In this document: piece after piece, positions 25,061-32,928 of the stretch
How the letters are laid out: every line of letters starts with the position of its first letter
Numbering within the stretch: position 1 is the stretch's first letter
Source of the DNA: an uncultured cyanobacterium
Lineage (GTDB): Bacteria > Cyanobacteriota > Cyanobacteriia > Cyanobacteriales > Microcystaceae
Length of the DNA stretch: 48,058 bases
NCBI GenBank assembly: GCA_903869185.1
Contig: CAIPYC010000165.1
Span: 1-48,058, forward strand
Direction of reading: 5' to 3'
Position numbers and translations under genes: made by a program
The notes under the pieces: model-generated
Seen by the model: the letters and a program-made list of their open reading frames with translations, nothing else
The model's database searches: none
What the model was told of the DNA's origin: nothing

Positions 25061-25102
25061 ATTATACCTTAATTGTTACTACTTTCAATCAGTTCGTATT
25101 TT
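25061..25102 (-). promoter_or_regulatory. promoter with late-block motif copy 3
   Basis: On the minus strand, AAAATACGAACTG (25090-25102) is followed by TTGAAA (25083-25088), a 16-base spacer and TATAAT (25061-25066). The start codon at 25052 is only about 9 bases downstream of the -10 box. This is the best-looking sigma70-type promoter in the structural block and is placed before the fibre genes. Confidence 0.65.
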
Positions 25103-25394
25103 ATTTTATCACTCCTTTGTTTTTTAAATCGTTGAGTTTATCTTTAATTTCGTTATAAGTTCTTTTTCTAAACACAGCACAAAGCCTGAATACTTCTAAT
25201 CTTTCATTGCCATCCCTACTAAACAAAGGTATTTTGTTATATTCGCCAATTAGTCTGTTAGTCTCTTCTTCTGCCCATATACTATTTTTCTTTTTGTACC
25301 TGACTTTCTTTTTAACAACTTCACCGTTCCAAAGTCTTAGTTCTTTGTAGTTTGCATTTTGTTTGTTAAATTCAGCAATTGTAATTTTCCGCAT
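25101..25394 (-). CDS. small basic protein after TerL, 97 aa
   Basis: Lys/Arg/Asn-rich. Residues about 35-60 (NSIWAEEETNRLIGEYNKI) resemble the first helix of a Myb/SANT-like DNA-binding fold, and the C-terminal part is helical (YNEIKDKLNDLKNKG). It begins 2 bp after TerL. It may take part in DNA packaging or regulate late genes. The assignment is weak. Confidence 0.55.
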   Translation of the reverse strand: MRKITIAEFNKQNANYKELRLWNGEVVKKKVRYKKKNSIWAEEETNRLIGEYNKIPLFSRDGNERLEVFRLCAVFRKRTYNEIKDKLNDLKNKGVIK

Positions 25395-25396
25395 AA

Positions 25397-26929
25397 TTAA
25401 TAAACTTTTAAAAATGAGTAATCTGGTTTTAAATCTAAATCAAAATAAGCTCGCATCATAAAAGTATCTCCACAGTCTGGAGATCTACCTTTCAATATGA
25501 TTTTTTGTTGGGCTTTTGAGTTAATTTTCTTTTTACCTTCGTTGTCTGGTTTTTCTCTTTTTATAGCTCTCAAATCTTGAGATATTAATTCCCTCACAGA
25601 ATAAGTTTTAGATCCCACTTTCACAATATCAGTTTTAACTCCATCTACCCAAATATTGTCAGTGGTAATAGTCGCCTTACCTTTATTGACTATGTCGGCA
25701 GCATGATAATAACACTGGGTTTTTAAATTTTGATAGGCTGGTGTAATAACCTGACGGTTTGCATCGGTTATTTGAATTACTGGAGCATCTCCATAGAAAT
25801 TAGAATAGTTATAATCAGACATACCCCAACCTAGCCCGTCACTATCTGCGAGTGTGTCCGATTTCCCAATTTTAAACTCTTCGCGGTCTTTTTCCACAAT
25901 CTCTTTGAGAGATTCCGGTGTAGATTTTGTTTGGATATTGATCTTAACTACCTTCCAGCCAACCCAAGTTTTAACTACGGCCAAATCTTTACCAAAACCT
26001 GCCACATCGATTGTGATATATCTCTTATCTGATTCATCTACATAATTTGAGAATAAGTCTTTAACCTTTTGGTAATCAAAAATAGCTAGGTCATCTTGTG
26101 TAACTTTCCAATTTCCATCCAAAAGCTTTGCTTGCTCTTCTACAGTTTGAGACTGCAGATTAGCTAAATATCCTGGATCTGCTGTAAGTAGTTTTTTGTT
26201 GTCATATATCGAACCTGCGATAAAAGTAATCGATTTAATTAAATCCTCTAAATTTATGCCCTCAGGCATGTTGGTAAATTTGTGTGGCACTTTTTCTATT
26301 ACCTCTTGCTTAGAATCCCCCCAAACATATTGGTCTTGATCTACAGTAAAATATCTTAGCACTCCGTCACGATCTTTAATTGGAAACCCAGTCTCTTGGT
26401 CTATCCACCAAGCTACTAAATCCGCTACAAAAGAATCAGGATCAGGGTTGGTTGTTGCGCGAATAACTGGTTTGACACCAGAAGTTGACCTATTACGGCT
26501 CAGCATGTAAAGAAATTGCTTTTTGGTGAAGTGAGTTAGCTCGTCAAAACCAATATAAGCAATCTGTGTACCTTGCCAGTTAAAAATATCAGTTTCATAT
26601 TGTAGGTGAGAAAATGTACATTTTGCACCGGTGGAAAATTCCCAGCTCCTAGGTGAAGACAATCTAGGCACTGCCCCAACTAATGGAAAAAGTTTCATTG
26701 ATTCGTCCCACAGTCCACCTTCATTTGTAATTTGAGGAGTTTCCCGTCTAAAAATTACTGCCCCAAACTTAGTCTCTTTTTGATTATATTGAGGTGCAGT
26801 GTACCTTAAAACATCCAGAAGCAAAGCAAAAGTTTTGCCAACGCCAGCGCCAGAACCACCAATAATTATGTCAGCTGGAGAGCTTAAAAATTTTTGTTGG
26901 TAGCCTTCTTGTGGTTTAATTTCCGTCAT
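25397..26929 (-). CDS. terL: terminase large subunit
   Basis: A 510-residue packaging motor. The ATPase domain has Walker A GGSGAGVGKT at residues 24-33 and Walker B IAYIGFDE at 123-130, with coupling motif ATTNPDPD at about 158-165. The RNase H-like nuclease has TIDVAGFGKD (Asp308), DSDGLGWG (about 362-369) and a C-terminal SPDCGDTFMMRAY segment. It overlaps the TerS gene by 14 bp. Unlike most HK97-type phages, the portal gene does not follow directly; fibre and lysis genes are in between. Confidence 0.95.
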   Translation of the reverse strand: MTEIKPQEGYQQKFLSSPADIIIGGSGAGVGKTFALLLDVLRYTAPQYNQKETKFGAVIFRRETPQITNEGGLWDESMKLFPLVGAVPRLSSPRSWEFSTGAKCTFSHLQYETDIFNWQGTQIAYIGFDELTHFTKKQFLYMLSRNRSTSGVKPVIRATTNPDPDSFVADLVAWWIDQETGFPIKDRDGVLRYFTVDQDQYVWGDSKQEVIEKVPHKFTNMPEGINLEDLIKSITFIAGSIYDNKKLLTADPGYLANLQSQTVEEQAKLLDGNWKVTQDDLAIFDYQKVKDLFSNYVDESDKRYITIDVAGFGKDLAVVKTWVGWKVVKINIQTKSTPESLKEIVEKDREEFKIGKSDTLADSDGLGWGMSDYNYSNFYGDAPVIQITDANRQVITPAYQNLKTQCYYHAADIVNKGKATITTDNIWVDGVKTDIVKVGSKTYSVRELISQDLRAIKREKPDNEGKKKINSKAQQKIILKGRSPDCGDTFMMRAYFDLDLKPDYSFLKVY

Positions 26930-27449
26930 TGCGGTTATTGGAAGGAATTATAAAAATAGTTTGGCTAGGCGCTACTGGATCCACTGGTTTGCCATCTTTG
27001 CCTAGTGCTTGAGATTTTTCCGGTGCATAATAACTCATTGCTTTCATAATTTTATCAATAGCTGAATTTACCCCTGTCGAATCGTACTGCCACACTCCTT
27101 CACCTGTTTCGATGTCAACTACTTGCTTTTCTTTTTTTTCTATTGGATCCCACTTCATAACCGGAACTTTTTGAAGACTGCGGTCAATTACCTCTTGAAG
27201 AGTTTGAATCATGATCCCTTTGCTAATATCAAGAGTTCCTTCTATATCTTCCTGTAATTCCTTGATCCTTGCCCTTACCTTGTCGTTCTTCATCATAAGG
27301 CAAGCTTTGCTCCAAATTGTCTCTTGTTTCATTTTACTAGTATTAAATGCTTTCCTATACGCTTCACTTCTATTGCCCATGCATAAAATGTATTCGTGAG
27401 CAAATCTTTCTTGCTTCTCCGTTAGTTTTTTTTCTTTTATTTCAACCAT
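26916..27449 (-). CDS. terS: terminase small subunit
   Basis: A 177-residue DNA-recognition subunit. Residues 8-60 carry the typical terminase small subunit pattern (LTEKQERFAHEYIL...GNRSEAYRKAF) with a helix-turn-helix (TIWSKACLMMKNDKVRARI). A central helical oligomerisation region follows. The C-terminal tail is disordered and may contact TerL. It overlaps TerL by 14 bp, as expected for coupled production. Any cos or pac site was not identified. Confidence 0.9.
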   Translation of the reverse strand: MVEIKEKKLTEKQERFAHEYILCMGNRSEAYRKAFNTSKMKQETIWSKACLMMKNDKVRARIKELQEDIEGTLDISKGIMIQTLQEVIDRSLQKVPVMKWDPIEKKEKQVVDIETGEGVWQYDSTGVNSAIDKIMKAMSYYAPEKSQALGKDGKPVDPVAPSQTIFIIPSNNRNDGN

Positions 27450-27463
27450 AAATCATTATTAAA

Positions 27464-27796
27464 TTATTTATTATTAATTCTCTCCCAAAGTTCTTTATTT
27501 AGTTTTTTGATATGTAATTCTCGATCTATAAATATTCGTATTCTAAACTCTAATTCAATAAGAGTAATTTTTTCTTTAAAAATATTTACAACTTCATTTA
27601 AACTAAAAGGAAAAGACACTGACCCATGGAGACCTTGACTTACGCCGATATTTACCGAGAAAAAACGCAATTCTTTATCAATTCCTCCATATTCTACATG
27701 CGTTATATGAAAAAAAGGTTTAGCTTCGTCTCTTACATATTCCAAGTATATTTTAAAAAGAGTCTCTATAATATTTTCTGTAATTTTATTTTGCAT
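27464..27796 (-). CDS. hypothetical protein, 110 aa
   Basis: Unrecognised helical protein with charged ends (TLFKIYLEYVRDEAKPFF; LHIKKLNKELWERINN). It lies just upstream of TerS with a 14-base gap. No membrane segment. It could be an early gene that happens to share the transcript. Confidence 0.6.
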   Translation of the reverse strand: MQNKITENIIETLFKIYLEYVRDEAKPFFHITHVEYGGIDKELRFFSVNIGVSQGLHGSVSFPFSLNEVVNIFKEKITLIELEFRIRIFIDRELHIKKLNKELWERINNK

Positions 27797-27807
27797 AAAT
27801 TATAATT

Positions 27808-28017
27808 TTACTTTCTAAACTTCCCCCTTCTCCTTACTTCACTCAAATAGTAAACACTTGCGATCAAAGCTACACCTACAACATAAAAAGCTACAGGTAG
27901 CCAAAAAGGCGATAGCACAACCCACCAATTCCAATTAATCAAGTTTAATAGCCTAAGTAGAATTAGAAAGCCTGTAAAGCTAAGATATAGTAAAGTTAAG
28001 GTTATGTTTTTAGTCAT
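27808..28017 (-). CDS. small membrane protein, 69 aa
   Basis: Two predicted membrane helices (TLLYLSFTGFLILLRLL and VVLSPFWLPVAFYVVGVALI) and a strongly basic C-terminus (EVRRRGKFRK). Could be an inner-membrane accessory protein, for example in superinfection control. Function unknown. Confidence 0.6.
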   Translation of the reverse strand: MTKNITLTLLYLSFTGFLILLRLLNLINWNWWVVLSPFWLPVAFYVVGVALIASVYYLSEVRRRGKFRK

Positions 28018-28022
28018 ACAAT

Positions 28023-28436
28023 TTAATTTAAAACTTCAATAATTACTCCAGGATTATATTTGTCTACTTGATATTCTTCAAAATAAGGCACTAGAAAGTC
28101 AGCACTGTCATCTTCTAGCCAAGCGTGCCTAAACATTAAATCTTGAACTATCTGAGCAGCAGTTATATACCTAAATCTTTTTAGATCCCTTCTAATAAAA
28201 GTAAACTTAACTTTCAAAGGTTTCTTTTTATTCTTAGCTAACTTGAGGAATTTAAGCCTAAAATTGGCATAGTAAATCTCAGTGGCTTCGATATATTCTA
28301 CATGTACAGGTTGTCCAAGACTTTTATTACTTGGTACTTCTCCAGGAATAAAGATTGTAGGGTCTCCCATATAATCTAAATCTTCTAAAACTGCTTTGCG
28401 TGCTTGTTCTAGGTTATATTGTTGTTGTGGTGTCAT
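28023..28436 (-). CDS. RusA-like Holliday junction resolvase
   Basis: A 137-residue protein. Early residues IFIPGEVPSNK match the beginning of RusA-type proteins. The metal-binding region has an R-D-L-K-R-F-R-Y segment (Asp84), QDLMFRHAWLEDDSADF (Asp99, Asp109, Asp110) and the closing PYFEEYQVDKYNPGV. These correspond to the Asp residues that bind metal in RusA. It should resolve branched DNA before packaging, fitting its position just ahead of the terminase genes. The protein overlaps the upstream gene by 23 bp. Not proven to be active. Confidence 0.6.
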   Translation of the reverse strand: MTPQQQYNLEQARKAVLEDLDYMGDPTIFIPGEVPSNKSLGQPVHVEYIEATEIYYANFRLKFLKLAKNKKKPLKVKFTFIRRDLKRFRYITAAQIVQDLMFRHAWLEDDSADFLVPYFEEYQVDKYNPGVIIEVLN

Positions 28437-28821
28437 ACATTTTTTTAATTATTTCTTCTAGGTTAGGGATTAGTTGTTTTATTTGAAATTCATTTTTGAG
28501 TTCTATGATTGATGACCAGTGGGCTAAAGTATTTAAAATATCTAATTTGTGTTGTAATGGCTCTTTTTCTTCCAAAGACTTTTTTAGAAATGCTTCAAAA
28601 TGATTAAATGCTAATTCCATTCTATTATTATACGCGGGGATCATATCGTATATGGTAGCCAGTAAGTTTTTAACATCTTCTCTTCTTGCTAAATATAAAT
28701 AGTCTGGTTTTGTAGCGTATCCGTATTCTTTTTCCGTCTCTTTTAAATTAATTTTGTTAAATTCTGCCACAAAATTACTTATAATAATTGATTGTTCGGG
28801 CGATAGTGGTAATTCTTGCAT
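28414..28821 (-). CDS. hypothetical helical protein, 135 aa
   Basis: Unrecognised, all-helical by composition, no membrane segment. It overlaps the RusA-like gene by 23 bp, suggesting coupled expression. Its C-terminus is Thr-rich. Possibly a small phage early protein. Confidence 0.55.
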   Translation of the reverse strand: MQELPLSPEQSIIISNFVAEFNKINLKETEKEYGYATKPDYLYLARREDVKNLLATIYDMIPAYNNRMELAFNHFEAFLKKSLEEKEPLQHKLDILNTLAHWSSIIELKNEFQIKQLIPNLEEIIKKMYDTTTTI

Positions 28822-28841
28822 ATTATTTAATTATCACTTGG

Positions 28842-29027
28842 TTATTGGTTAGTTTTTAAAATTTCTAGTGCCATATTAGCACCTAAAGAAAGTAAATAAA
28901 CTGGCATTAGCTTTTGTGGGTCAGAATCTACGTTTAAAGTTTTTTTCAAGGTGCTAGCCATTAATTGACCTTCTGTTGTACTAGCATATTTTAATAAATC
29001 TTCACTGGTAATTGTATTTGGTAACAT
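28842..29027 (-). CDS. small helical protein, 61 aa
   Basis: The start MLPNTITSEDLLKYA at 29027 is preferred over a longer frame to 29183, because that frame runs inside the preceding gene and this ATG follows its stop by four bases. Helical, with the sequence STLKKTLNVDSDPQKL near the middle. Function unknown. Confidence 0.5.
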   Translation of the reverse strand: MLPNTITSEDLLKYASTTEGQLMASTLKKTLNVDSDPQKLMPVYLLSLGANMALEILKTNQ

Positions 29028-29031
29028 AAAG

Positions 29032-29301
29032 TTAGTTATTTGATATTTCTCCTGTTTTTTGGATTTTAAATTGTTCATAACAAACAGCTGGTGGTTTACT
29101 AGATGTTTTAAAATTGCTGCAATATTGTTCAGTAGTAATCGAGCCGTTGTTATATTGGTACCGTAAATTCCAGTCTTGAGCAAAAAGAATAATAGACCAG
29201 CCGAATGCTAGCCCACATCCAGCCAAAATTAATAACATACTAATTAAAAAAATATTTTCGCCTAGTGTGTTATCTTCGAAATCAAATATAATTTTAAACA
29301 T
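29032..29301 (-). CDS. small membrane protein, 89 aa
   Basis: One clear membrane helix (IFLISMLLILAGCGLAFGWSI) near the N-terminus, followed by a Cys-containing soluble tail (EQYCSNFKTSSKPPAVCYEQ). The two Cys residues could form a disulphide outside the membrane. Function unknown. Confidence 0.5.
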   Translation of the reverse strand: MFKIIFDFEDNTLGENIFLISMLLILAGCGLAFGWSIILFAQDWNLRYQYNNGSITTEQYCSNFKTSSKPPAVCYEQFKIQKTGEISNN

Positions 29302-29309
29302 GAATATAA

Positions 29310-29366
29310 TTATTTACAAAATAGTTTGGATGGTTTTAGGTCTTCAAGGGTAAAAATTAGGGACAT
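29310..29366 (-). CDS. possible 18-residue peptide
   Basis: ATG at 29366 follows the preceding stop (29372-29374) by five bases, and the stop precedes the next ATG by eight. The spacing copies that of real genes here. Sequence MSLIFTLEDLKPSKLFCK. Too short to be certain. Confidence 0.25.
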   Translation of the reverse strand: MSLIFTLEDLKPSKLFCK

Positions 29367-29371
29367 AAGGG

Positions 29372-29479
29372 TTATTTAAAATCTTTGAAATTGATATAAG
29401 CTTGCACACATAATATTATTAACAATATCAAACTAGCTGTGTCCATTATTAAAGTAACTATAGATAATATCTCTGACAT
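29372..29479 (-). CDS. tiny single-pass membrane protein, 35 aa
   Basis: Reads MSEILSIVTLIMDTASLI followed by LLIMLCVQAYINFKDFK, essentially one membrane helix. ATG at 29479 lies ten bases after the stop of the upstream gene. Such tiny membrane proteins are common in phage operons. Support is frame, spacing and composition. Confidence 0.4.
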   Translation of the reverse strand: MSEILSIVTLIMDTASLILLIILCVQAYINFKDFK

Positions 29480-29488
29480 AATAATTAT

Positions 29489-29698
29489 TTAATTTTTTAC
29501 ATTTAAAATTTCTTTTAAAAACTCTGGTACTTCTACCTTTTTTGGCTGTTTAACTTCAAATTTTCGACCCAAAATTTCTACAATTTTGTCGTGGTTAATG
29601 GCTAGCTTTTCTTGTTGTTGTCTGTGAAGTTGCCTTTGCAATTCAAGATCGTGTTGAGTTAATCTTGGCTTTTGGTTTGGGTGGGTGGTGGAGGGCAT
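29489..29698 (-). CDS. small Gln/Lys-rich protein, 69 aa
   Basis: The central region is a short coiled coil (LELQRQLHRQQQEKLAI). The C-terminus contains KKVEVPEFLKEILNVKN, which looks like a peptide binding motif. Its ATG is seven bases after the zinc-ribbon gene. No family recognised. Confidence 0.5.
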   Translation of the reverse strand: MPSTTHPNQKPRLTQHDLELQRQLHRQQQEKLAINHDKIVEILGRKFEVKQPKKVEVPEFLKEILNVKN

Positions 29699-29704
29699 AA
29701 TTAT

Positions 29705-29830
29705 TTAAATTCCTTTAATTTTAAGATCTCCACATTTCTCGCAGCGAAAATGAAGTTCATTTAAGCGGCAATTATACGATGACTTATTTGTTCTTCCTAC
29801 TCCGATTATCTCCCACTTATGGTCGCACAA
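29705..29830 (-). CDS. small zinc-ribbon protein with non-ATG start
   Basis: A frame with Cys and His spacing typical of a phage zinc ribbon: CDHKWEIIG, later NCRLNELHFRCEKCGDLK. It has no ATG. TTG at 29830 gives 41 residues, and ATT at 29848 would give 47. It is in the same frame as the ATP-grasp gene, immediately after that gene's TAA. It could also be reached by stop readthrough as a C-terminal zinc ribbon. Confidence 0.45.
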   Translation of the reverse strand: MCDHKWEIIGVGRTNKSSYNCRLNELHFRCEKCGDLKIKGI

Positions 29831-29857
29831 TCCAAGTATTTTTCTAATTATTTTAAT

Positions 29858-30622
29858 TTATTTAAGTTTATCTTTTATTTTATCAGGTTGATAGCTTACT
29901 CCTCCAGGTGCCATGTCAATACAATACCATTTATTATTCGCTCCTTTCATCCAATCAATGGACCAAAATCCAGGTAAGATATTAGCTATTTTTTTAGTTT
30001 CACGCATTAAAAATTTTACTTCTTCATCTGATTCAAAGTTTAATTCGTTTAGGTAATCTAAATCTACCATTTCGTCATGTTCTATTGCTTCTTTAATCCA
30101 ATATTCACAATGAGCTAAGATTTTTTTATCTTTAAAGAAATAGCGTCTTTCAGCCCTCAAAGGCATGTTTCCAAAGCTTGGAACGACACCAAACTCTTTA
30201 ATTACTGGTGGAATATACTCTCTTATAACCCATTCATCTAAAGCAAAAAATAAATCTTTCATCAACATTGATTGTAATGTCGAGAGAACTTTTTCAGACA
30301 TTTCATCTTTAGAATTTACTAAACAAGCATCTTTAAAATTATGTTTGTCAGACCCAGCTGAATTTCTTAAAAAACAAGGATATCCTAATTTTTGACCTGC
30401 TAGTTGTAACATTTCAATTAAAGCTTTAAACTCAATTTGTTTTTCAGCCTCTTTTACAGATTTTTCACACAAGGGAATTAAATCACAATCTGTTGTAATA
30501 ACAATTGTTTTTGGATATAATACTCCACTTTTTTTTACCGCTGTGTGCCAGTAAGAAAATTTTACTGGGTTAAAACTTAGCCATTGATTTTTTTTATACT
30601 TAGGAATTTTAATTTTAAACAT
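29858..30622 (-). CDS. ATP-grasp-like protein
   Basis: A 254-residue protein. The last third carries motifs of phage ATP-grasp enzymes: YIPPVIKEFG, RAERRYFFKDKKILAHCEYW, and the closing FWSIDWMKGANNKWYCIDM with acidic metal ligands near residues 223 and 239. ATP-grasp enzymes ligate a carboxylate to an amine or thiol, or to a peptide. Substrate is unknown. It starts inside the end of the previous small gene (ATGTTTAA overlap). Some phages carry such enzymes for peptide or nucleotide modification. Confidence 0.65.
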   Translation of the reverse strand: MFKIKIPKYKKNQWLSFNPVKFSYWHTAVKKSGVLYPKTIVITTDCDLIPLCEKSVKEAEKQIEFKALIEMLQLAGQKLGYPCFLRNSAGSDKHNFKDACLVNSKDEMSEKVLSTLQSMLMKDLFFALDEWVIREYIPPVIKEFGVVPSFGNMPLRAERRYFFKDKKILAHCEYWIKEAIEHDEMVDLDYLNELNFESDEEVKFLMRETKKIANILPGFWSIDWMKGANNKWYCIDMAPGGVSYQPDKIKDKLK

Positions 30623-30773
30623 ATTGATTGTTATTTTTTGACTCTTTAATTAGCTCTTGAACTGTTACCCCTTTATCTTGTGCGATACAAATAAGTAACA
30701 TTGCGAAAGCATCCATGACTGGGCTAGAAATAACTTCTAGTTTTGGTTTGGTAGGTTCTAATTGATTTGGCAT
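30615..30773 (-). CDS. small hypothetical protein, 52 aa
   Basis: Starts MPNQLEPTKPKLEVISS and ends NNNQYV with the 8-base ATGTTTAA junction into the ATP-grasp gene. A helical segment (DAFAMLLICIAQDKGVTVQ) occupies the middle. Frame supported by the shared junction type. No function assigned. Confidence 0.55.
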   Translation of the reverse strand: MPNQLEPTKPKLEVISSPVMDAFAMLLICIAQDKGVTVQELIKESKNNNQYV

Positions 30774-30809
30774 ATTTGATTAATTTTGATTAATTTTCAA
30801 GATTTCAAT

Positions 30810-32024
30810 TTACCCCGTTTCCAATGCCAATTTGCGTTTCTCTAGCCCTACAAGGCTTGCTATTCGTACATCCTCAGGCGAGTTCATAATCGCCTTAAAA
30901 ATGGAAGGTGTAATTTGGTAGTTGCTGATGGATATTTGATCGTTTGCTACTTTGTCTTTGATTGATTCAATCAAAACTTGATTCTCTTTTTCCACGATTT
31001 CTCTGGAGAGTGGGTGGATCTGCTCCTGTGCTTTTTCTCTTGCTTGTTGATCGGCGTCAAAGTCAAAAGTAGATTTAAAAGTCGTGTCTAATTGACTGTT
31101 TTCGGCTAATTTTTCTATTTTGTGGACTTCCTCACGATCCTGTTTCAGGTTCTCTTGGTAGATTTTCTCGGATTCATTCCAGTTGGTTTTCCCACCAGTA
31201 GAAGTACCAATTTTGGCTATATTTTCCATTTTCTTGTCGTGAAAATCTTGAATCCGTTGGTTGGCTAGCTCAGTTGATTTTTGGACAATTTGAGCTTTGG
31301 CTTTGGCTTGTTGGTAGTCTGAGTTAGCCCTTTGACACCAGCTAAACCATGTTTTGTCTGGATTAGACGGAGGATTGGTTAGGTAATGGAGTTTGAATTT
31401 GGTTAATTCAGCTTCAAAGTCGTTGGTGTCCATGTCTGGGCAAGCTTTGCTAACGGCTTGCTGATAAACTGGGTTGGGATAAAAAAATTCGAGTTCATCT
31501 TTTTCGAAATCTTCAGAAAAATTCTCAATATCTTTTTTAGAAGAAGTAGATAACTGATTATTGGTATACTGATAGTCCGACTTTTGAGTCGGGATGGCCT
31601 CGACTTTTGAGTCGGGGTGGCTTTCGTCAGTTTTGCTTATGTTTTCGTCCACCGCTACTTTTGAGTCGGGATGGCTCAAATGAGATATAAGTTTTGCGTA
31701 ATTCTCACCAAAAGCAAAAAATGTCCTTCTACTTTCTCCTGCTTCGTAATACTTTTTAAGTATGCCAGTTTTAGCTATATTAAGAAGTCGTCTTGATAAT
31801 ACCTCTTTGCTTTCAATTTCTAGTAATGGGCATTGCTCTAATATGTAACCATAGGCAAACCAAAAATATGGAATACCATCAACAATCTTTACTGTTAAAC
31901 TAGGAGTCCTAGAGTATTGGGCCATAAACTCAATTATAGCTCCGTCTTTTAGATCCAGCTTCACACCAGTTTCTTTGGAAATCTCAACTAATGCTTTTTG
32001 GTTGATGTAGAAGCCGTATTGCAT
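30810..32024 (-). CDS. winged-helix replication initiator-like protein
   Basis: A 404-residue protein. The N-terminal 115 residues form a winged-helix domain of the type in phage replisome organisers (LDLKDGAIIEFMAQYS; WFAYGYILEQCPLLEIESKE; LLNIAKTGILKKYYEAG). A long disordered Ser/Asp/Lys linker follows, then a helical segment (VYQQAVSKACPDMDTNDFEAEL...TWFSWCQRAN) like the helicase-loader-type C-terminus. The linker is encoded by three direct DNA repeats (31580-31675) that may be origin iterons, as in the lambda O gene. It probably starts replication of the phage genome; family assignment is by fold-like pattern. Confidence 0.65.
   Translation of the reverse strand: MQYGFYINQKALVEISKETGVKLDLKDGAIIEFMAQYSRTPSLTVKIVDGIPYFWFAYGYILEQCPLLEIESKEVLSRRLLNIAKTGILKKYYEAGESRRTFFAFGENYAKLISHLSHPDSKVAVDENISKTDESHPDSKVEAIPTQKSDYQYTNNQLSTSSKKDIENFSEDFEKDELEFFYPNPVYQQAVSKACPDMDTNDFEAELTKFKLHYLTNPPSNPDKTWFSWCQRANSDYQQAKAKAQIVQKSTELANQRIQDFHDKKMENIAKIGTSTGGKTNWNESEKIYQENLKQDREEVHKIEKLAENSQLDTTFKSTFDFDADQQAREKAQEQIHPLSREIVEKENQVLIESIKDKVANDQISISNYQITPSIFKAIMNSPEDVRIASLVGLEKRKLALETG
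31580..31675. repeat. three 19-bp direct repeats in the initiator gene, origin iteron candidates
   Basis: ACTTTTGAGTCGGGATGGC occurs at 31580-31598 and 31657-31675, and with one change at 31603-31621 (GGGGTGGC). Each has internal dyad CGACT...AGTCG character. They encode the SHPDSKV-type repeats of the disordered linker, so DNA-level conservation is stronger than the protein needs. Confidence 0.6.
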
Positions 32025-32026
32025 AT

Positions 32027-32188
32027 CTAAAACAATGGATTAAAAGTTTCAAAGACCTGTAGTTCTTTGATAATCAAACAGACTGTAGAGTATGGTATCT
32101 CAAGGGCTCGAGCTATAAACCTCCTTGTATACCCTTCTTTATTAAAAAGGCTATAAATTCGGTGTTTAGTTCTAGCGTTGTGTTTCAT
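32027..32188 (-). CDS. small helix-turn-helix protein
   Basis: A 53-residue DNA-binding protein starting MKHNARTKHRIYSLF. Its ATG overlaps the previous TGA as ATGA. The segment GYTRRFIARALEIPYSTVCLIIKEL is a typical helix-turn-helix with a sigma-4/terminase-like look. It may repress or activate the replication block. A longer start at 32209 is possible but less likely. Confidence 0.6.
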   Translation of the reverse strand: MKHNARTKHRIYSLFNKEGYTRRFIARALEIPYSTVCLIIKELQVFETFNPLF

Positions 32189-32922
32189 ACTTCTACTTTT
32201 TTTAACCAATTAAGAAATTTAACCTTACTATCAATGGTAGCTTTCTTTGCTCCTACGTAAGTTTCGTGATTGTTATCTCGATAATAATCATTTCGTGATT
32301 CTCTGTGTGAATGCTTGTAAATTTCAGCTTTTTCTTTTGGGGTTTTGTGATTCCATTCATCTTGTGAGTAATATCTATCAATATAAATTCTACGAACTAG
32401 CTCATTAATTTCCACACCAATTTCGTTTTTCTTTTCTTGTTTTAGGGTTTTAAAGTCTTTAGCCGTTTTAACTTGAATTACATTTAACAGGGTTTTTTGT
32501 GATTCTACCTTAGCTAGGCGATCTTCAAACTCTTGGTTTTTATCAGCTTGCCTTTTCATGCCAATCAACATCATTTCCATCATTCCAAGTAGCTGGCTAT
32601 CACTTAGACTATTAAAATCGGCTGTTGGTTGGGCTGGTGTTAGTTGAGTATCAGTGGAAATTTCTTTAAATGGTTTTTCAATAGTTTTTTCAATCCATTG
32701 ACTTATAAAAAGTTTAGCCTCTTTAGTTCCAATCCAATCAGCTAATTTGATCACTCCAGATTTTGACCAAAAAACTTTGTAGTTGGTGTGACTATCTGTA
32801 ACATAGTCTACATTTCTTGATAGTTCCGTTTTGTGTCTGCTCTTATGAGTTCTAATTGCCTCTTGAGTCACACCAAAACCCTCTGCTATCTGCTCGTTGG
32901 AATAAGGAAAATTTTCAATCAT
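32185..32922 (-). CDS. antirepressor-like regulator
   Basis: A 245-residue protein. The N-terminal 70 residues form a HTH-like domain (YSNEQIAEGFGVTQEAIRTH) followed by VFWSKSGVIKLADWIGTKEAK, a pattern seen in phage antirepressors. A coiled coil lies at about 115-150, and the C-terminal region is basic and Tyr-rich. It probably regulates the lysis-lysogeny choice. Its stop is fused to the start of the small HTH gene. Exact family uncertain. Confidence 0.6.
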   Translation of the reverse strand: MIENFPYSNEQIAEGFGVTQEAIRTHKSRHKTELSRNVDYVTDSHTNYKVFWSKSGVIKLADWIGTKEAKLFISQWIEKTIEKPFKEISTDTQLTPAQPTADFNSLSDSQLLGMMEMMLIGMKRQADKNQEFEDRLAKVESQKTLLNVIQVKTAKDFKTLKQEKKNEIGVEINELVRRIYIDRYYSQDEWNHKTPKEKAEIYKHSHRESRNDYYRDNNHETYVGAKKATIDSKVKFLNWLKKVEV

Positions 32923-32928
32923 AAAAAT

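Noticed and set aside
27464-30773. Cos site near the terminase genes
   Set aside because: No symmetrical site could be singled out from sequence alone.
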